A stretch of DNA of 64,000 bases from assembly GCF_010729485.1 (NCBI RefSeq), contig NZ_AP022609.1, forward strand, positions 496,001 through 560,000, in the 5' to 3' direction. A model generated the notes under the pieces. It was given only the letters and a program-made list of their open reading frames with translations, searched no databases and was not told the DNA's origin. Below are positions 46,752 through 55,518 of this stretch, piece by piece (position 1 is the first letter of the stretch; each line of letters starts with the position of its first letter). The stretch is from Mycolicibacter hiberniae. GTDB lineage: Bacteria; Actinomycetota; Actinomycetes; Mycobacteriales; Mycobacteriaceae. A program made the translations under genes and the position numbers.

Positions 46752-46919
46752 ATGTCTTCGATCAATCCGTTCTGGCTGCCCGACGTGCTGCGCCGCGAAG
46801 GACTCGATGTCGTGGAGTTCCCCCGTTGGCGGATCCGCGGGCTCGGCGACTTCACCGACATCTGGGGCGTGATCTGCCACCACACCGGTGCCGACGAGGC
46901 GCCGCCGGAGCGCATCGCC
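46752..46919 (+). pseudogene. Truncated N-acetylmuramoyl-L-alanine amidase (5' part)
   Basis: Only the first ~56 codons of an amidase_2-type peptidoglycan hydrolase remain. The protein begins MSSINPFWLPDVLRREGLDV and reaches the first zinc-ligand motif DIWGVICHHTGADEAPPERI. The match to this family then stops abruptly. The frame stays open to 47240, but only because it reads antisense through the protease gene. The catalytic core after the first His is missing, so the product would be inactive. It keeps a ribosome binding site (AAGGGGCGCAG) and an upstream regulatory motif. The family is also known from mycobacteriophage lysins. Confidence 0.72.
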
Positions 46920-46943
46920 GGCGGCACAGCCGGGGCGACGGGC

Positions 46944-47522
46944 CCCCACCAGGATCGGGCCGTGCTGGCTCAGCCAGGCGCGCCAATTGTCCAGACTGAG
47001 CTGCAGGTTGAAATACGACGCGATCTTGTGCGTCGCGGCGGTGGCGTAGAAGGTGTTCTCGTTGCCGGAGTACATCGCGGTGTTGATCTTGAAGGGCAGC
47101 ATGGAGTCGGGCACGGCGCCGTAGTTGCGCAGAATGTCGGCCGCCGCCTTCAGCGTGGTACCTGCACCTTCGATCATCGTCTCCGGCCGCGAGGTGAACT
47201 GGTCGGTCTCCTTGGACGCCATCCAGGCGAACCGCGGTGACAGCCTCTCCGTCTTCGCCAGCCGGCCGGCTGTCACGAACATGTACCGCGCCACCCCGTC
47301 GGTCGACGCCCAGCCGACGCACGATCCGGTGTTGCCCTGATCGCCGATGCCCCACCATGAGCTGCGCAGGTCCACGTTGGCCGGCAGGGCGGCCGGGGCG
47401 CCGAGGACCCCCGCGGCCACCGCGTCGGTGAGCTTCCAGTCGGTTTGCATGCTCTTCGGCGGTGTGGGAACCAGATTGCAGATCCGCTTGCGTTCCCTGC
47501 GCCGTGTTGCGACCTTTGCCAT
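46944..47522 (-). pseudogene. Truncated papain-type (C1A) protease (5' part)
   Basis: A papain-family protease gene lacking its 3' end. The first ~193 codons are good: the start MAKVATRRRERKR follows AGGAGGT, and the catalytic cysteine lies in GDQGNTGSCVGWASTDGVA. Later comes YFNLQLSLDNWRAWLSQHGP. Family similarity ends after GPILVG, before the catalytic His and Asn. The frame then runs antisense through the amidase fragment to 46728. The break is only about 24 bases from the break in the amidase gene, so one rearrangement probably damaged both. There is no signal peptide; a basic N-terminus precedes the domain. Confidence 0.72.
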
Positions 47523-47605
47523 TTCAGTGACCTCCTGTGATCGGTCCGTGCGCGATGCCCGGGTAGGCCTCCAATGATCTGGAGCGCAAAGGGGATTCAG
47601 CACGG

Positions 47606-47617
47606 GTAGTGGGCTAC
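47606..47617 (-). promoter_or_regulatory. GTAG-N4-CTAC motif, copy 4
   Basis: GTAGTGGGCTAC on the plus strand, reading GTAGCCCACTAC toward the protease gene, whose start is 84 bases away. Together with its CACGG flank it is identical to copy 1. It shares a 68-base region with the 3' end of the small membrane-protein gene at 47685. Between the two lie interrupted inverted repeats (CTGAGGCG and CGCCTCAG) that could be a terminator. Confidence 0.58.
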
Positions 47618-47684
47618 CTCAAACTGAGGCGAGCGCGGGTCCCGTGGTAAGACCGCGCTCGACCCGGCCTGCGCATCTCGCGCC

Positions 47685-47801
47685 TCAGTCCTCGAAATGA
47701 CGGTCGTAGTCCCAGCGCTCAAGCCACAACTGCGCCTCATGCGCTCCGCTGGAAAGGAGCAGGATCAGCATGGCCGCGCAGCCGGCGACGATGACGCTCA
47801 T
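47685..47801 (-). CDS. 38-residue single-pass membrane protein
   Basis: A 38-codon frame whose ATG overlaps the stop of the preceding gene as ATGA. The peptide MSVIVAGCAAMLILLLSSGA is a membrane helix or signal-like segment. It is followed by a compact polar tail rich in Trp, Tyr and Asp (LWLERWDYDRHFED). The coupling, the clean hydrophobic-then-polar layout and the GC-rich third codon positions support a real gene. It may be a membrane partner of the peroxidase or of the 90-residue protein. No family is recognised. Confidence 0.6.
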   Translation of the reverse strand: MSVIVAGCAAMLILLLSSGAHEAQLWLERWDYDRHFED

Positions 47802-48070
47802 AGCCGGTACATCTCGCGCGCCATGCGCGAGGGCTCCAGGTAGTCGCGTGCGCGCGGGTACCGCGCCGGTGGGTCGGGCAGGCTGGGCAGCGACGGCAGT
47901 GCCCGTCGGGCGACGGCCATCAGCCGGTGGCCGGCGCGCAGACGCGGCAAAGCCGCCGGTACCGCCCCAGACAGCGTCGCCCCTGCGGGGACGAGAGCGG
48001 GGGCCGGCAGCGGTACGGAATTAACCGCTTCGACAATTGCGGCCGTTCGCGGTTGCGATAACACAGACAT
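47798..48070 (-). CDS. Hypothetical 90-residue protein
   Basis: A 90-residue protein beginning MSVLSQPRTAAIVEAVNSVP and ending DYLEPSRMAREMYRL. The N-terminal third is Ala/Pro/Val-rich. The C-terminal half is basic with repeated SLP-type turns. No signal, helix bundle or known domain is evident. I chose the ATG at 48070, which follows AGGAGA, over the one at 48088. A degenerate copy of the GTAG-N4-CTAC motif lies 72 bases upstream. The next gene is translationally coupled to it. Confidence 0.65.
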   Translation of the reverse strand: MSVLSQPRTAAIVEAVNSVPLPAPALVPAGATLSGAVPAALPRLRAGHRLMAVARRALPSLPSLPDPPARYPRARDYLEPSRMAREMYRL

Positions 48071-48141
48071 TTCAATTTCTCCTGACATCGTCGGACTTGT
48101 GATGCGAGAAAATTAGGTCCGGCGGGCTACCGGCGGCACGA

Positions 48142-48153
48142 GTGGCGCGCTAC
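48142..48153. promoter_or_regulatory. Degenerate GTAG-N4-CTAC motif, copy 5
   Basis: GTGGCGCGCTAC, one mismatch from the palindromic arms. Read on the minus strand it is GTAGCGCGCCAC followed by TCGTG, as for the other copies. It lies between the 90-residue gene (72 bases) and the divergent peroxidase gene (about 170 bases) and could serve either. Confidence 0.4.
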
Positions 48154-48321
48154 CTGACTTCCGCCACGGTTGACCACGAATCCACAGGTAAAGGGGTGTA
48201 CGCGCGCCCCGGAATCGCCGAAGATGAAGTATTCGAATACGCGTGTTCGCCGCGATGTGACGTTCCACGATCGATGAGGGCGGAATCGGTGCCGAAAAGA
48301 ACACAGAGAGGCGGTATCGAA

Positions 48322-51222
48322 GTGCGCGCAACAATGGCGCGGTGGATGTCGAGAGCCGCAGAAAAGGCCGATCGCACAATCGGGTGGTCGCGCCTGCCGA
48401 GACCGTTGGCCCTCGCCGTTCTGGTCGGGCTGCGCCATCAGCTGCGGGCATACAACCTTTACGACGCCGGGCGCGGCGCCGCCGACCAGCCGCCAGATGA
48501 CGGGCCGGTGTTCGGCAACCGCCTGGGTGCCCGCACTCTCAACGGCACCTATAACGACGTCGACGACCCGCTGATGGGTTCGCTGGGAAGCAGGTTCGGC
48601 CGCAACGTTCCCCCGGAATACACCTATCCGGAGGATCCCGAGGCGCTGCTCGAGCCCAATCCGCGGCTGATCAGCCGGCGGCTGCTCGGCCGCGACGACT
48701 TCCAGCCGGCGACCACGCTGAACCTGCTGGCCGCCGCGTGGATCCAATTCGAGGTCCACGACTGGTTCAGCCACGGCACCGTCGACACCCAGCCCTGGCA
48801 GATCCCGCTGCACGACCACGATCCCTGGCCACAGCGGCCGATGACCATCAAACGGGCGGCGCCCGACCCCAGCCCCGACCCGCAGGGTCCGCCCACCTTC
48901 GTCACCGGGGAGACCCACTGGTGGGACGCCTCGCAGATCTATGGCTCCACACCGGAATTCTGCGCGGCACTGCGCACCGGCGACCACGGCCGGCTCAAGC
49001 TCGACCAGCTGGGATTGCCGCCGGTCGAACTGGAGCGCCATCTCGACCTGACCGGCGCCGCCGGGAACTTCTGGGTCGGCCTGGCCATCTTGCACTCATT
49101 GTTCATGCGTGAGCACAACGCGATATGCGACCGGCTCGCGCAGTGCTACCCGCAGCTGGGCGATCAGGAACTGTACGACAAGGCCCGGCTGGTCAATTCC
49201 GCGCTGATCGCCAAGATCCACACCATCGACTGGACACCGGCCATCATCGCCCACCCCACCACGGTGCTTGCCATGCGGGCCAACTGGTTTGGCGTTCTGG
49301 GGGAGCGGTTCCGGCGCCGCTTCGGGCGCATCACCGACAGCGAGGTGCTGCAGGGCATACCCGGATCGCCCACCGACCACCACGGCGTTCCCTATTCGCT
49401 CACCGAGGAATTCGTGGCGGTGTACCGCATGCATCCGCTGATCCCCGACACCTTCCTGTTCCGCTCGTTGGCCGACGACTGTGTCGTGGCCGAACACGAG
49501 TTTTCCGATCTGACCCTGCGGCACGTGCGTGAGCGGCTCGACGAGATCCCGATGGCGCACCTGTTCTACTCATTCGGCCGAGCGCATCCCGGCGCCCTCA
49601 CGTTGCACAACTTTCCCCGGCAGCTGCAGCACTTCGAGCGCCCGGACGGATCGCTGATCGACCTGGCCGCCACCGACATACTGCGGGTGCGCGAGCGCGG
49701 CGTGCCCCGCTACAACGAGTTCCGGCGCCTGTTGCGCCTCAAACCGGTGTCATCGTTCGACGAGCTGACCGACAACCCGGTGTGGGCGCAGGAACTCCGC
49801 CAGGTCTACGCGGACGTGGAGCAGGTCGACCTGATGGTCGGGCTCTACGCCGAACCCAAGCCCCGGGGATTCGGCTTCAGCGACACCGCATTTCGGATCT
49901 TTGTGCTGATGGCATCGCGGCGGCTGGCCAGTGACCGCTTCTTCACCCGGGACTTCCGGCCCGAGGTCTACACCCAGGCGGGCCTGGACTGGGTCGCCGA
50001 CAACGACATGCGTAGCGTGCTGCTGCGGCACTTTCCGGCACTCGAGCCCGCCCTGGCCGGCGTCGCCAATCCCTTCGCGCCGTGGCACCCCGTCGGCGCT
50101 CCGCCGTCCACGGCACCGAAGGCGCCCGCCACCGGCGCCGCACCGAACTACGTGCGCTACCGGGAGGACCTCGAGCAGCCACGGCCCGACGAGAACGAGG
50201 TGATCGAGCGGATCACCGCCGCACTGCGCCACAACAACGAACGGGCCTACCGCAAGTTCAAGCATGGGCTGCGCGACGCGCACGCCAAGAGCCATGCGAT
50301 CCTGCGCGGCGAACTGTCCGTCTACCCCGATCTGCCCGAGGAACTGGCGCAGGGCCTGTTCGCCGCGCCCGCGACGTACCCGGTGATCGCGCGGATCTCC
50401 ACCACGTCCGGTGTGCTGCGCAGCGATCAGATCCGCGGTGTCCGCGGACTGGCGATCAAGGTCCTGGGCGTGCGCGGACCACGGGCCCTGGCCGACGACG
50501 ATGCCACGACGCAGGACTTCATCATGGTGACCCACCGCGAGTTCCTGTTCGCCGACGCGCACGCCTACCTCGCGCAGGGCATGCCGACCGCTCGCGTACT
50601 GGCGATGCTGCCCGACCGCGCGCTGTGGGCGGGCAGCGAGGTGCTGGCGGCGGCCACCAAGGTCGGCGTGCGGCTGCCCCCGAACCTCGCGGTCTTCATC
50701 GCGCCCAACACCCACATCCTGGGCGAGACCTTCTTTTCGTCGGCGCCGCTGCGCTACGGCGACTACGTCGCGAAGATGCTCTACGCGCCGTTGTCGGACT
50801 CGGTGAGAAACCTGCAAGGCCGGCGGGTGCCCCGCGACGCCGGCCCGGAGGCCCACCGGGACCTGATGATCGACTTCTTCGCAGACCAGGGCGCCGAATA
50901 CGAGCTGCGGGTGCAACTGTGCACCGACGCCGCCACGATGCCGATCGAAGACGCCACGGTGGCCTGGCCGGAAGAGGCGTCACCGCACCGGCCGGTGGCC
51001 AAGATAACCTTTCCGCCGCAGAATCCCTGCAGCCCGCAGCGCCGCGCCTTCGGCGACGATGTGCTGTCGTTCAACTCCTGGCGGGCACTGGCAGATCACC
51101 GGCCCCTGGGCTCGATCAACCGCCTCAAGCTGCAGGTCTACGAGGCCTCCAGCCAGTTCCGCCACCACGTCAACGCCGCGCCGCGCCTCGAACCGGTCGA
51201 TATCGGGCAGCTGCCGGATTGA
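48322..51222 (+). CDS. Animal-type heme peroxidase / catalase-like fusion protein
   Basis: A 966-residue two-domain redox protein. Residues ~30-590 are an animal-type heme peroxidase of the alpha-dioxygenase (PIOX)/prostaglandin-synthase clan. The distal heme His is His146 in WIQFEVHDWFSH and the proximal His is His371 in EEFVAVYRMHPLIPD. Residues ~640-960 resemble the catalase-like domain of y4iL-type proteins (AYRKFKHGLRDAHAKSHAIL, PVIARISTTSG, and RGLAIKVLGV). It may oxygenate fatty acids and channel the hydroperoxide to the second domain; this is inferred. I use the GTG at 48322 behind AGAGAGG; ATG at 48334 is an alternative. No signal peptide is seen. Confidence 0.88.
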   Translation: MRATMARWMSRAAEKADRTIGWSRLPRPLALAVLVGLRHQLRAYNLYDAGRGAADQPPDDGPVFGNRLGARTLNGTYNDVDDPLMGSLGSRFGRNVPPEYTYPEDPEALLEPNPRLISRRLLGRDDFQPATTLNLLAAAWIQFEVHDWFSHGTVDTQPWQIPLHDHDPWPQRPMTIKRAAPDPSPDPQGPPTFVTGETHWWDASQIYGSTPEFCAALRTGDHGRLKLDQLGLPPVELERHLDLTGAAGNFWVGLAILHSLFMREHNAICDRLAQCYPQLGDQELYDKARLVNSALIAKIHTIDWTPAIIAHPTTVLAMRANWFGVLGERFRRRFGRITDSEVLQGIPGSPTDHHGVPYSLTEEFVAVYRMHPLIPDTFLFRSLADDCVVAEHEFSDLTLRHVRERLDEIPMAHLFYSFGRAHPGALTLHNFPRQLQHFERPDGSLIDLAATDILRVRERGVPRYNEFRRLLRLKPVSSFDELTDNPVWAQELRQVYADVEQVDLMVGLYAEPKPRGFGFSDTAFRIFVLMASRRLASDRFFTRDFRPEVYTQAGLDWVADNDMRSVLLRHFPALEPALAGVANPFAPWHPVGAPPSTAPKAPATGAAPNYVRYREDLEQPRPDENEVIERITAALRHNNERAYRKFKHGLRDAHAKSHAILRGELSVYPDLPEELAQGLFAAPATYPVIARISTTSGVLRSDQIRGVRGLAIKVLGVRGPRALADDDATTQDFIMVTHREFLFADAHAYLAQGMPTARVLAMLPDRALWAGSEVLAAATKVGVRLPPNLAVFIAPNTHILGETFFSSAPLRYGDYVAKMLYAPLSDSVRNLQGRRVPRDAGPEAHRDLMIDFFADQGAEYELRVQLCTDAATMPIEDATVAWPEEASPHRPVAKITFPPQNPCSPQRRAFGDDVLSFNSWRALADHRPLGSINRLKLQVYEASSQFRHHVNAAPRLEPVDIGQLPD

Positions 51223-51271
51223 TCGGATTTCTGCTGGTGACGTGCCCGGGGCCGACTTAGACTATCTATCC

Positions 51272-53872
51272 ATGGCAGGCGGGTGGCGGCTGCTTGATCG
51301 CCCCGCGGAATGCGAGGCGATCCGGTCCTGTCTGACAGGTGAGGACTGTCGCGGTGTCGTGCTGGTGGGCTCCGCCGGAGTCGGCAAGACGACCTTGGCC
51401 CGCGCCGTCACCGCATCGCTGCCGTCCCAGGTGCACTGGGCGGCGTGCACGGAGTCTTCCCGCAGCATCCCGCTGGGGGCGTTCGCCCAGTGGGTGGAGG
51501 CGTCGGCGTCGCGCGACCCGATCGCGCTGCTGACATCGGCGCGGAAATCCCTTGTGGCTGAAGGCGACACCGTCATCGGCGTGGACGACGCGCACCTGCT
51601 GGACCAGCTGTCGGCCACCCTGCTGCACCAGCTTGTGGTGGAGGGCGCGGCGCGGGTGGTGTGCACGGTGCGCAGCGGCGAGCCGGTGTTGGACGCGGTG
51701 ACCGCCTTGTGGAAGGACGCGCACCTGCAGCGCCTCGAACTGCACGTGCTGAGCAAACAACAGTCTGTCGCGCTGGTCGAAACGGTCCTGGGCGGAACGC
51801 TCGAGGGGCTCAGCGCCGACGTCATGTGGGAATCGACGGGCGGCAATCCACTGTTTCTGCGGCACCTGGTCGAAGGGGCTGTCGACGCCGGAACCTTGAC
51901 CGAAGTCAACGGTGTGTGGCAGTTGCGTGGGCCGACCAAGGTGCCGTCCGGCCTGGCGGCGTTGCTCGACGAGCGTCTCGATCGCGCCGGCAAGGAGATT
52001 GTGGGCGCCTTGAAGCTGCTGGCGCTGTGCGAACCACTGGACATAGACGCGCTGTGCGAGCTGGCCGGGGAGGAGGCGGTGGACGCCGCCGAGGTGCAGG
52101 GGCTGATCCGCGTCACACAGGACGGCCGGCATCTCAGTGCCCGGTTCAGCCACCCGGTGTTCGGCGACGTCGTGCGCCGCCGGATCGGCACCGCCTCCGC
52201 GCGCAGCCTACGGGGCCGCATCGTGACGGTCCTTCGCGAACGCGATCTGGATTCGGCCGCCGACCGTATCCGGCTGGCGCACCTGTGCATCGACAGCGAC
52301 CAGCAGGTGGACATGGACTCGCTGATCAGCGCGGCCAAGGATGCGATCTTCTTGTCGAACCTGCCCCTGGGGGAGCGGTTGGCGCGCTCGGCTTTCGAGC
52401 GGGGCGGCGGCCTGCGTGCCGCCGAGCTGCTGTCGCGGGCGCTGTTGTGGCAGGGGCGTCCGGTGCAGGCCGACGAGATCCTCACCCGTTTCGATCCCGC
52501 CCACCTCGATGAGCTGCAGCTCGTGCAGTGGGGCATCCCCCGGTTGTCGATCCTGTTCTGGTCGATGGGCGATATCGCCCAGGCCACCGCGCTGCTGGAA
52601 CTGCTGCACAGCCGCGTCGAACACCCGGCCCTCAAACTCATCGTGGACGCCACCGGATCGGCGATGGCGATCCACCAGAACAAGATCGAGGAGGGGCTGG
52701 CCGCAGCCGAGCGGGTGCTGGCAGACCCGCGCGCCCCCAAACAAGCCGTCGACTTCGCCGCGTTCGGCGCGGGACTCGCCATGCCGCTGGCAGGCCGCGG
52801 CGGCGAGTTCGCGCCGATCGCCGCCAGGTGCCGCGCCGAGCAGAAGGCCACCGACGGCATGCTGCGCGGGATGGTGCGGTACGGCGACGTGCTCGCGCTG
52901 ACCTGTATCGGGGAACTCGACCAGGCCGATCAGCGGGTGGCCGAATACACGCAGTTCTCTTCGGCCGGCCAATTCGTCGGGTGGGCCATCGCCAAGATCA
53001 TGGCCGGCCTGGTCGCGATCTATCGGGGCCGATTCCGCGACGCCATCTCCTCGATGGAGCAGGCGATCGCGGCGTTGGCCGCCGAAGCCTCGCTGCCCTG
53101 GCAGCTGCCGGCGCGGGTGCTGCTGGTGCGCGCGTATGCCGCGCTGACCAACATCGACGAGGCGGAGCGGGTGCTCGACGCCACCCAGGAACACACCGGC
53201 CCGCATGAGGCGCTGTGGGAACCCCAGCTGATGATCGCCAAGGCGTGGCTCGCCGCCGGGAAGGGCGGCCAGCGCTCGGCGGTCGACTTGGCCCGTGCTG
53301 CTGCCGATCTGGCCCGCACCTCGGGTCAGTGTGCGGTCGAAGCCGAGGCGTTGCACCATGCCGCCCGGTTCGGCGACCGCACCGTAGCGGGCCGGCTGGC
53401 GACGTTGGCCACCCGCGTCGGGGGGACGGTCGCGGCCTGTTATGCCCAGCACGCGCGTGCGGTGGGCACCTCGGACGCTCCGGCGCTGGACGCGGTCAGT
53501 GTGGAATTGGAAGCCGCCGGCATGGTGTTGTCCGCCGCCGACGCCGCCGCGCAGGCGGTGCCTCTGTATGAGCGTGCGGGTCAGCGGCGCCGCAGCGCGG
53601 AGTCAGCGGCGCGGGCGCTGCGGCTGGCCACCCAATGCGACGGGGCGATGACGCCGGCCATCAGAGCTGCGGCGCGACCGCTGCCGGTGACGGCCCGCGA
53701 GCGTGAGATCGCGGCCCTGATCGCCCGTGGCCTGTCGAATCGGCAGATCGCCGAGCGGCTCACGGTGTCGGTTCGAACGGTCGAAGGGCATATCTACCGG
53801 GCCTGCATCAAACTCGACATCGCCGATCGCGACGAACTCGCCCAGATCGTCTGGCAGGAACCCGCCAGGTAG
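51272..53872 (+). CDS. LAL-type LuxR transcriptional regulator
   Basis: An 866-residue large ATP-binding LuxR-family regulator. The N-terminal ATPase has Walker A VLVGSAGVGKTTLARA and Walker B VIGVDDAHLLDQ. The middle is a long run of helical TPR-like repeats. The C-terminal 65 residues are a LuxR/GerE helix-turn-helix (PVTAREREIAALIARGLSNR, then TVSVRTVEGHIYRA). The ATG at 51272 comes soon after TAGACT, so the message may be nearly leaderless. The ligand is unknown. Its position at the end of the accessory block makes it the leading candidate to bind the GTAG-N4-CTAC motifs. Confidence 0.92.
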   Translation: MAGGWRLLDRPAECEAIRSCLTGEDCRGVVLVGSAGVGKTTLARAVTASLPSQVHWAACTESSRSIPLGAFAQWVEASASRDPIALLTSARKSLVAEGDTVIGVDDAHLLDQLSATLLHQLVVEGAARVVCTVRSGEPVLDAVTALWKDAHLQRLELHVLSKQQSVALVETVLGGTLEGLSADVMWESTGGNPLFLRHLVEGAVDAGTLTEVNGVWQLRGPTKVPSGLAALLDERLDRAGKEIVGALKLLALCEPLDIDALCELAGEEAVDAAEVQGLIRVTQDGRHLSARFSHPVFGDVVRRRIGTASARSLRGRIVTVLRERDLDSAADRIRLAHLCIDSDQQVDMDSLISAAKDAIFLSNLPLGERLARSAFERGGGLRAAELLSRALLWQGRPVQADEILTRFDPAHLDELQLVQWGIPRLSILFWSMGDIAQATALLELLHSRVEHPALKLIVDATGSAMAIHQNKIEEGLAAAERVLADPRAPKQAVDFAAFGAGLAMPLAGRGGEFAPIAARCRAEQKATDGMLRGMVRYGDVLALTCIGELDQADQRVAEYTQFSSAGQFVGWAIAKIMAGLVAIYRGRFRDAISSMEQAIAALAAEASLPWQLPARVLLVRAYAALTNIDEAERVLDATQEHTGPHEALWEPQLMIAKAWLAAGKGGQRSAVDLARAAADLARTSGQCAVEAEALHHAARFGDRTVAGRLATLATRVGGTVAACYAQHARAVGTSDAPALDAVSVELEAAGMVLSAADAAAQAVPLYERAGQRRRSAESAARALRLATQCDGAMTPAIRAAARPLPVTAREREIAALIARGLSNRQIAERLTVSVRTVEGHIYRACIKLDIADRDELAQIVWQEPAR

Positions 53873-53881
53873 CCACGGTGC

Positions 53882-55396
53882 TCAGGCCGGGTGCTCGTCC
53901 CAACTTCCCGGCAGCATCGGCACCCGCAGCTCGGTGTCGAGCCCGTCGCCGGTCAGCACCGCGATGCCCGCGGCCCGCCGGCGCCCGTCGGCGGCCGTCC
54001 CGGCGAAGCCCAACGGCCCGGCGCCGGAACCCGAGGCGCTCGCCGTCGCCGGCGCACCCCAGTCCGGGGTCACCGAGACGTTCATGTCCATGTACTCGTC
54101 GCCGAACCCGCGCTGTTTGACGCGCTGGCGCCGGCGGCGCTGCTGCGCCAGCGTCAGCGCCGCGGCGTCGGCGGGCGCGTCCTGGTCTTCGGCGGCGTCT
54201 TCCTCGGCACTGCGGGAACGCCGCGCACCGCTGGAGCGCCGCGCCGGCGACGCAACGCTGCTCACCAGATACAGGCAGGAGGTCGGCCCGAAACCGACAC
54301 CCGGACCGCCGCCGGCCGGCCCGCCCGCCGGCATCCCGGCGCTGACGTTGACCGGCGCGGGCTGACCGGCCGAGGAGATCGGCTCGGCGCAGGGGCAGGC
54401 CTCGGCACCCGCCGGCACCGGGGCGCCCGCGGCCACCGGCGTGGCAGTACCGGCCACCGGCAGCGGCGGAGTCGGCTCGGGCATGTGGTCGAGCGCGCCC
54501 ACCGCGCCGATAGCGCCGAGCGCACCCAGCCCGGCGGCGGCGGCCAGGGCGGGCGCGGCGGCCATGACGATGGGGATCGCCATCTGCACCGCGATCTGCC
54601 CCAGCGGCCACAGCAGCGTCAGCGTGTGGAAGGTGCTCCAGCCCAGGGCCCCGGCCAGAATCGGGGACATGCCCGGAATCTGCAGCAACATCTGGCTGAC
54701 CGAGCTGGCGAACGGAAAGGCCTCGATCGGATATCCGTCGACCCCCAGCAGCGACCACAGCCACTTGGCGATCGGGTCCGCGAAGCCCATGTTGTACTGC
54801 CGAAGCAGGTCGGCGACTTGTTGTTCCCAGCTCACGGGTGGGGCGGCTTCGGCGGCCGACGCCAGAATCGGCGGTGCGGGCGCGGCCAGCGGAACCGAGG
54901 CCAGTGCGGCCCCGGCGATGCCCTGGTAGAGCGTCATCATCTCCGCGGCCTGCACCCACATGCGGGCGTAGTCGGCTTCGTTGAGGGCGATCGGGATGGT
55001 GTTGATGCCGAAGAAGTTCGTGGCCACCAGCGTGGCGTGCACGGCGTGGTTGGCGGCGAGTTCGGCCAGCGTGGGCATGCCGGCCAGCGCGGTGGTGTAG
55101 GCCGCCGCCGCCGTACGGTGCAGGTTGGCCGCGGTTGTGCTGGTGACGGCGCTCTCGGCCAGCCAGCTCAGATACGGTTGGTGCGCGGCCGCGTACTCCA
55201 GGGCACTGGGTCCCTGCCATGCACTGGCCTGCACACCGGCCAGCACCGCGTCCAGCTCGGCGGCCACCTCGGCATACTCCGCGCTCATCGCCGTCCACGC
55301 CGACGCCGACTCCAGCAGCGGACCGGGCCCGGGCCCGGCGCTCAGCAGTGCCGAGTGCACCTCCGGCGGCGAGGCCAACCAGACGGGTGCGGTCAT
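53882..55396 (-). CDS. PPE family protein, PPW subfamily
   Basis: A 504-residue PPE protein without an adjacent PE gene. The N-terminal PPE domain starts MTAPVWLASPPEVHSALLSA and includes a WQGPSALEYAAAH turn and [20 protein letters not shown]. The C-terminal part has GFAGT and PMLPGSWDE, the GFxGT...PxxPxxW signature of the PPW subfamily. The ATG follows GAGGAGAGGTG. Between the two regions lie hydrophobic stretches (QMAIPIVMAAAPALAAAAGL) and a basic segment (QQRRRRQRVKQRG). It converges on the LuxR gene with a nine-base gap. Its PE partner must be encoded elsewhere. Confidence 0.93.
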   Translation of the reverse strand: MTAPVWLASPPEVHSALLSAGPGPGPLLESASAWTAMSAEYAEVAAELDAVLAGVQASAWQGPSALEYAAAHQPYLSWLAESAVTSTTAANLHRTAAAAYTTALAGMPTLAELAANHAVHATLVATNFFGINTIPIALNEADYARMWVQAAEMMTLYQGIAGAALASVPLAAPAPPILASAAEAAPPVSWEQQVADLLRQYNMGFADPIAKWLWSLLGVDGYPIEAFPFASSVSQMLLQIPGMSPILAGALGWSTFHTLTLLWPLGQIAVQMAIPIVMAAAPALAAAAGLGALGAIGAVGALDHMPEPTPPLPVAGTATPVAAGAPVPAGAEACPCAEPISSAGQPAPVNVSAGMPAGGPAGGGPGVGFGPTSCLYLVSSVASPARRSSGARRSRSAEEDAAEDQDAPADAAALTLAQQRRRRQRVKQRGFGDEYMDMNVSVTPDWGAPATASASGSGAGPLGFAGTAADGRRRAAGIAVLTGDGLDTELRVPMLPGSWDEHPA

Positions 55397-55518
55397 CGAA
55401 CACCTCTCCTCACATGTCTGCGATCCAGCTTGCTCTTTGAGTAGTCGCGGCGAAGTCCGGTTCGGTTCCGTTCGGATCAACCTTTGTGTCCGGGCGCCGA
55501 ATGAGCGACTATGTCGGC

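Noticed and set aside
48142..48321. Longer start for the peroxidase gene at GTG 48142
   Set aside because: It coincides with the regulatory motif and adds 60 residues unlike the family N-terminus. The GTG at 48322 has a ribosome binding site.
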